Source: Geminicoccaceae bacterium
Lineage (GTDB): Bacteria; Pseudomonadota; Alphaproteobacteria; Geminicoccales; Geminicoccaceae
DNA length: 54,590 nucleotides
Direction of reading: 5' to 3'
NCBI GenBank assembly: GCA_020638495.1
Contig: JACKIN010000021.1
Span: forward strand, 1-54,590
Both the position numbers and the translations under genes were made by a program. Below are positions 51,891-54,590 of the stretch, in pieces (position 1 is the stretch's first letter; every line of letters begins with the position of its first letter). The notes beneath the pieces were generated by a model. The model saw only the letters and a list, made by a program, of their open reading frames with translations. It was not told where the DNA came from and ran no database searches.

Positions 51891-52946
51891 TCACTCGCGG
51901 CTGCCCCACTTCGCCAGCTGGAGATCCACCTCCTCCTCGCACTCGGTGGCGGCGGAGGTGAACTTGTTCAGCCATTCGTCGCCGAACTGGGCCTTGTACC
52001 ACTCGCCCATCGGCTCCTTGACGGCGCGGAAGGTCGCCATCTCCTCTTCGTTCGGCACGTAGATCTCGCCGCCGCCGTCGGTGAAGACCTTGCTCTGCCG
52101 CGCCTCGGCGCCCTTGTTGAACTCGAGCTGCACGTCGGCCATCTGCCGGACGCCGCTGACCACCATGGCGCGGAGATCGTCGGGCAGGCTGTCGAGGAAG
52201 TCCTGACTCACCGCCATGAAGCCCCAGAGATAGGCGTGCTGGTCCATGGTGGCGTAGCGGACAACCTCCTCCATCTTGTTGGGGATGATGTCGGTCACCG
52301 CGTTCTTGGTGCCCTCGACCACACCCGTCGCCAGCGAGGTGTAGAGCTCGCCCCAGGCGATCGGCGTCGGGTTGGCGCCGTAGAACTGCATCATCTCGAC
52401 CGGCAATTGCGAGTTGATCACCCGCATCTTGATGCCCTTGAGGTCCTCGGCACTCTTCACCAGCTTGTTGGCGGTGAAGAAGCTCCTGAAGCGCCCGGTA
52501 TTGCCGACGCCGATCAGATTGACGTTGCCCGACTTCGCCATGAAGGTCTCGCGCATATCCTCGAAGAACGGCCCCTGGATCATGCATTCGGCGACCGCGT
52601 CGTCGCGCACCACATAGGGCAGCTCGATCACCTGCAGCTCGGGCATGAAGCCGACGAGACCACCCAGCGCCGTGTGCGCCACCTCGAGCGTGTTGGCGTT
52701 GACCTGCTCGACCATCTCGCGGAACGAGCCGAGCTGCGAGCCCGGGAAGATCTGCACCTCGATGCGCCCGTTGGACTGCGTCTCGAGGAAGTATTTCAGG
52801 AATTCTCCGGCGACATGGTCGTCGCTGTCGGGGCCGACCGGCCCCGGGTGACCGTATTTGAGCACGTACTCGGCGGCATTGGTCGGCAAGGCCGTGCCGG
52901 CGAGCAGGGCTGCCGCGAGCAGGCCACAAGCGAGTTTCTTGGTCAT
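51891..52946 (-). CDS. dctP: TRAP transporter substrate-binding protein DctP
   Basis: Periplasmic binding protein of 351 residues with a signal peptide (MTKKLACGLLAAALLAGTAL, cleavage near TNAAEY). KYGHPGPVGPDSDDHVAGEF, the region IEVQIFPGSQLGSFREMVEQ, and MRVINSQLPVEMMQFYGANP with its conserved ligand Arg match the DctP family. AWGELYTSLATGVVEG is another hallmark. AGGGAGA precedes the ATG. It delivers a carboxylate-type ligand to the DctQM permease encoded next to it; the ligand is not determinable from sequence. Confidence 0.9.
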   Translation of the reverse strand: MTKKLACGLLAAALLAGTALPTNAAEYVLKYGHPGPVGPDSDDHVAGEFLKYFLETQSNGRIEVQIFPGSQLGSFREMVEQVNANTLEVAHTALGGLVGFMPELQVIELPYVVRDDAVAECMIQGPFFEDMRETFMAKSGNVNLIGVGNTGRFRSFFTANKLVKSAEDLKGIKMRVINSQLPVEMMQFYGANPTPIAWGELYTSLATGVVEGTKNAVTDIIPNKMEEVVRYATMDQHAYLWGFMAVSQDFLDSLPDDLRAMVVSGVRQMADVQLEFNKGAEARQSKVFTDGGGEIYVPNEEEMATFRAVKEPMGEWYKAQFGDEWLNKFTSAATECEEEVDLQLAKWGSRE

Positions 52947-52996
52947 GTGCAAGTCTCCCTGGATATTGGCGCCCAGCCGGGCGCTCGGTGACGCCT

Positions 52997-54286
52997 TCAG
53001 ACCCCGAAGCCGAAAAGACGTGGTAAGGTCATGGTAAGGAAGGGGAAGTAGGCGATCAAGAAGATCACCATGATGTGTACGATCAGGAACGGCCACATGT
53101 CCTTGGCGATCTCGACGATCGAGAGCCGTGTCAGCGTCGAGGCGACGAAGAGGACGAGGCCCATGGGCGGCGTGGCGAGGCCGACCGTCAGGTTGACGCA
53201 CATGACGATGGCGAAGTGCAGGGGATCGATGCCGAGCTGTTGCATGGTCGGCCCGAGCAGCGGCCCGAGAATGAGGATCGCGGGACCGGCGTCGAAGAAC
53301 ATGCCGACGATCAGAAGAAGAATGTTGACGAGGAAGAGCACGACCCACGGGTTGTCGCTCACCCCGAGCAGGATGCCGCTCACCGCCGTTGGCACGCCCG
53401 AGAGCGAGGTGACCCAGCCGAAGAGCGTGGCGGCACCGATGACGAAAAGAATGCTCGAGGAGGCGATCCCGGCCCGGTAGAGCATGTCCGGGATACGGGC
53501 GATCTCGAGCGTGCGGGTGACGAGGAGGCTGAGGATCAGGGCATAGGCGACGGCGGCGGCCGCGGCCTCGGTCGGCGTGAAGACACCGGAGAGGATGCCG
53601 CCCAGGATGATGACCGGGGTCAGGAGCGGCAGGAAGGCGTGGCCGAAGGCGGTTGCCACCTCCTTCGGCGGTGCCCGCCGTTCGCTCTTCGGATAATTGC
53701 GCCGGCGGGCGAGGAAGGAGGTCATGATCATCATGCCGCCGCCCATCATGATGCCGGGGACGAAGCCGGCGGCGAAGAGCGCCGCGACCGAGACACCCAT
53801 GATGTAGGCGTAGACGACCATGATGATCGAGGGCGGGATCACCGGGCCGATCACCGATGACGCGGCGGTGACGGCGGCCGCGAACCGGCGGGTGTAGCCG
53901 TCCTTCTCCATGGCCGGGATGAGCATCGAGCCCAGGGCCGAGGTGTCCGCCACGGCCGAGCCCGAGAGCCCGGCGAAGAGCATGCTGGAGAGGATGTTGA
54001 CCTGGGCGAGGCCGCCCCGGAAATGGCCGACCAGCGTCTTGGCGAAGGTGACGAGCCGAAGCGTGATGCCGCCGTGGTTCATCACCTCGCCGGCGAGGAT
54101 GAACATCGGGATGGCGAGCAGCGGGAACTGGTTGATGCCGGAGAAGATCCGCTGCGGCAGCATCGAGAGGAAGACCAGCTTGTCCTGAATCAGGATGCCG
54201 AAGACCGGCGCCATGACCAGCGCGAAGACGATCGGCACGCCGAGCGCCATGAGGGCGAGGAGGAGCCAGAAGAAGACCAGGGCCAT
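52997..54286 (-). CDS. dctM: TRAP transporter large permease DctM
   Basis: Inner-membrane permease of 429 residues with about twelve hydrophobic segments. FPLLAIPMFILAGEVMNHGG, FAGLSGSAVADTSALGSMLI and the later TLTRLSIVEIAKDMWPFL are characteristic of the DctM family, which couples substrate uptake to sodium entry. The gene lies 50 bases upstream of dctP in transcription order and 6 bases downstream of dctQ, giving the order Q-M-P. Confidence 0.93.
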   Translation of the reverse strand: MALVFFWLLLALMALGVPIVFALVMAPVFGILIQDKLVFLSMLPQRIFSGINQFPLLAIPMFILAGEVMNHGGITLRLVTFAKTLVGHFRGGLAQVNILSSMLFAGLSGSAVADTSALGSMLIPAMEKDGYTRRFAAAVTAASSVIGPVIPPSIIMVVYAYIMGVSVAALFAAGFVPGIMMGGGMMIMTSFLARRRNYPKSERRAPPKEVATAFGHAFLPLLTPVIILGGILSGVFTPTEAAAAAVAYALILSLLVTRTLEIARIPDMLYRAGIASSSILFVIGAATLFGWVTSLSGVPTAVSGILLGVSDNPWVVLFLVNILLLIVGMFFDAGPAILILGPLLGPTMQQLGIDPLHFAIVMCVNLTVGLATPPMGLVLFVASTLTRLSIVEIAKDMWPFLIVHIMVIFLIAYFPFLTMTLPRLFGFGV

Positions 54287-54292
54287 GGCCGG

Positions 54293-54590
54293 CTACTCGC
54301 GAATTTCGTCGATGGCGGATTCGTGGTCTTCGACATAGCCGCGGAGCGGATCGAAGATGCCGTTCAGGGCGCGGAGCGCCTGCTCGACAGAGACCAGCAG
54401 CATCAACCCGGCGCCGAGCGGCACCGCCGCGTAGACCCAGACCATCGACATCTGGAAGCTCGACGCCACCTGGCGCACCCCCTGCTTGGCGAAGAGGAAG
54501 CCCTGCCAGACCAGCATGGCCGCCGCCCCGATGACGATCAGGTGCGCCAGCAGGAAGACCACCTGCCTGGCCCGGCCCCGCATCCAGGCG
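54293..54590 (-). CDS. dctQ: TRAP transporter small permease DctQ, 5' truncated by window edge
   Basis: About 99 C-terminal residues of the small membrane subunit. Two hydrophobic helices are visible (VVFLLAHLIVIGAAAMLVW and MVWVYAAVPLGAGLMLLVSV). FQMSMVWVYAAVPLG matches the conserved DctQ region before the last helix. The family is usually 160-200 residues, so the start lies beyond the window. The stop is 6 bases from dctM. Confidence 0.85.
   Translation of the reverse strand, partial: AWMRGRARQVVFLLAHLIVIGAAAMLVWQGFLFAKQGVRQVASSFQMSMVWVYAAVPLGAGLMLLVSVEQALRALNGIFDPLRGYVEDHESAIDEIRE

Overview
The window is a GC-rich (about 70% by eye) chromosomal segment from an alphaproteobacterium. The clearest evidence is a cell-cycle regulator CtrA divergent from fliI-fliJ, a RegB/RegA redox system, and the trpF-trpB-trpA-accD-folC order typical of that class. 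PrsK/PrsR-type exosortase-system regulators and a DUF1127 protein point towards a Rhodospirillales/Geminicoccales-like lineage, but that placement is inference. I found no tRNA, rRNA, insertion sequence, prophage or CRISPR array.

Layout. 1-2300: acetoacetate decarboxylase (partial), D-3-hydroxybutyrate dehydrogenase and folD. 2370-5100: ctrA and divergent fliI-fliJ with a CtrA box between them. 5130-6490: a [2Fe-2S] ferredoxin and a thioredoxin-reductase-like ferredoxin-NADP reductase. 6600-13950: polyol catabolism, with DhaK, a zinc polyol dehydrogenase, and an operon of FGGY kinase, AraM-type glycerol-1-phosphate dehydrogenase-like protein, GpsA-like dehydrogenase and SorC-type regulator. 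14000-19550: class III nucleotide cyclase, CPA1 antiporter, SDR, two small proteins and a PhnD-like binding protein.

19560-30480: an inositol/rare-sugar region with iolE, iolD, iolG, a rhamnose-mutarotase-like protein, a second Gfo/Idh/MocA dehydrogenase, a complete rhamnose-type ABC transporter and a TIM-barrel isomerase. 30480-31120: an unusual non-coding region with an array of 19-bp palindromes every 31-32 bp, followed by five 20-21-bp direct repeats. 31120-34600: glutamine amidotransferase, rluB, rsmD and a Wzy/WaaL-like membrane protein. 34940-38280: the PrsK/PrsR two-component pair. 38280-38575: a probable small RNA or short transcript ending in a strong terminator. 38735-41410: regB, regA and a second regA-like gene with a nearly identical DNA-binding domain. 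41420-49180: GH15 hydrolase, then pyrF, trpF, trpB, trpA, accD and folC. 49180-51800: CBS protein, DUF1127 protein, an AT-rich gap and an Ada-like protein lacking its C-terminal active site. 51890-end: a TRAP transporter (dctP, dctM, partial dctQ).

The accessory parts are mainly import and oxidation of polyols, inositol and other sugars. They sit beside global regulators (CtrA, RegAB, PrsKR, a cyclase) and core biosynthesis. The least explained items are the helically phased repeat arrays, the polyol operon with two different glycerophosphate-type dehydrogenases, the terminator-bearing short transcript and the duplicated RegA.
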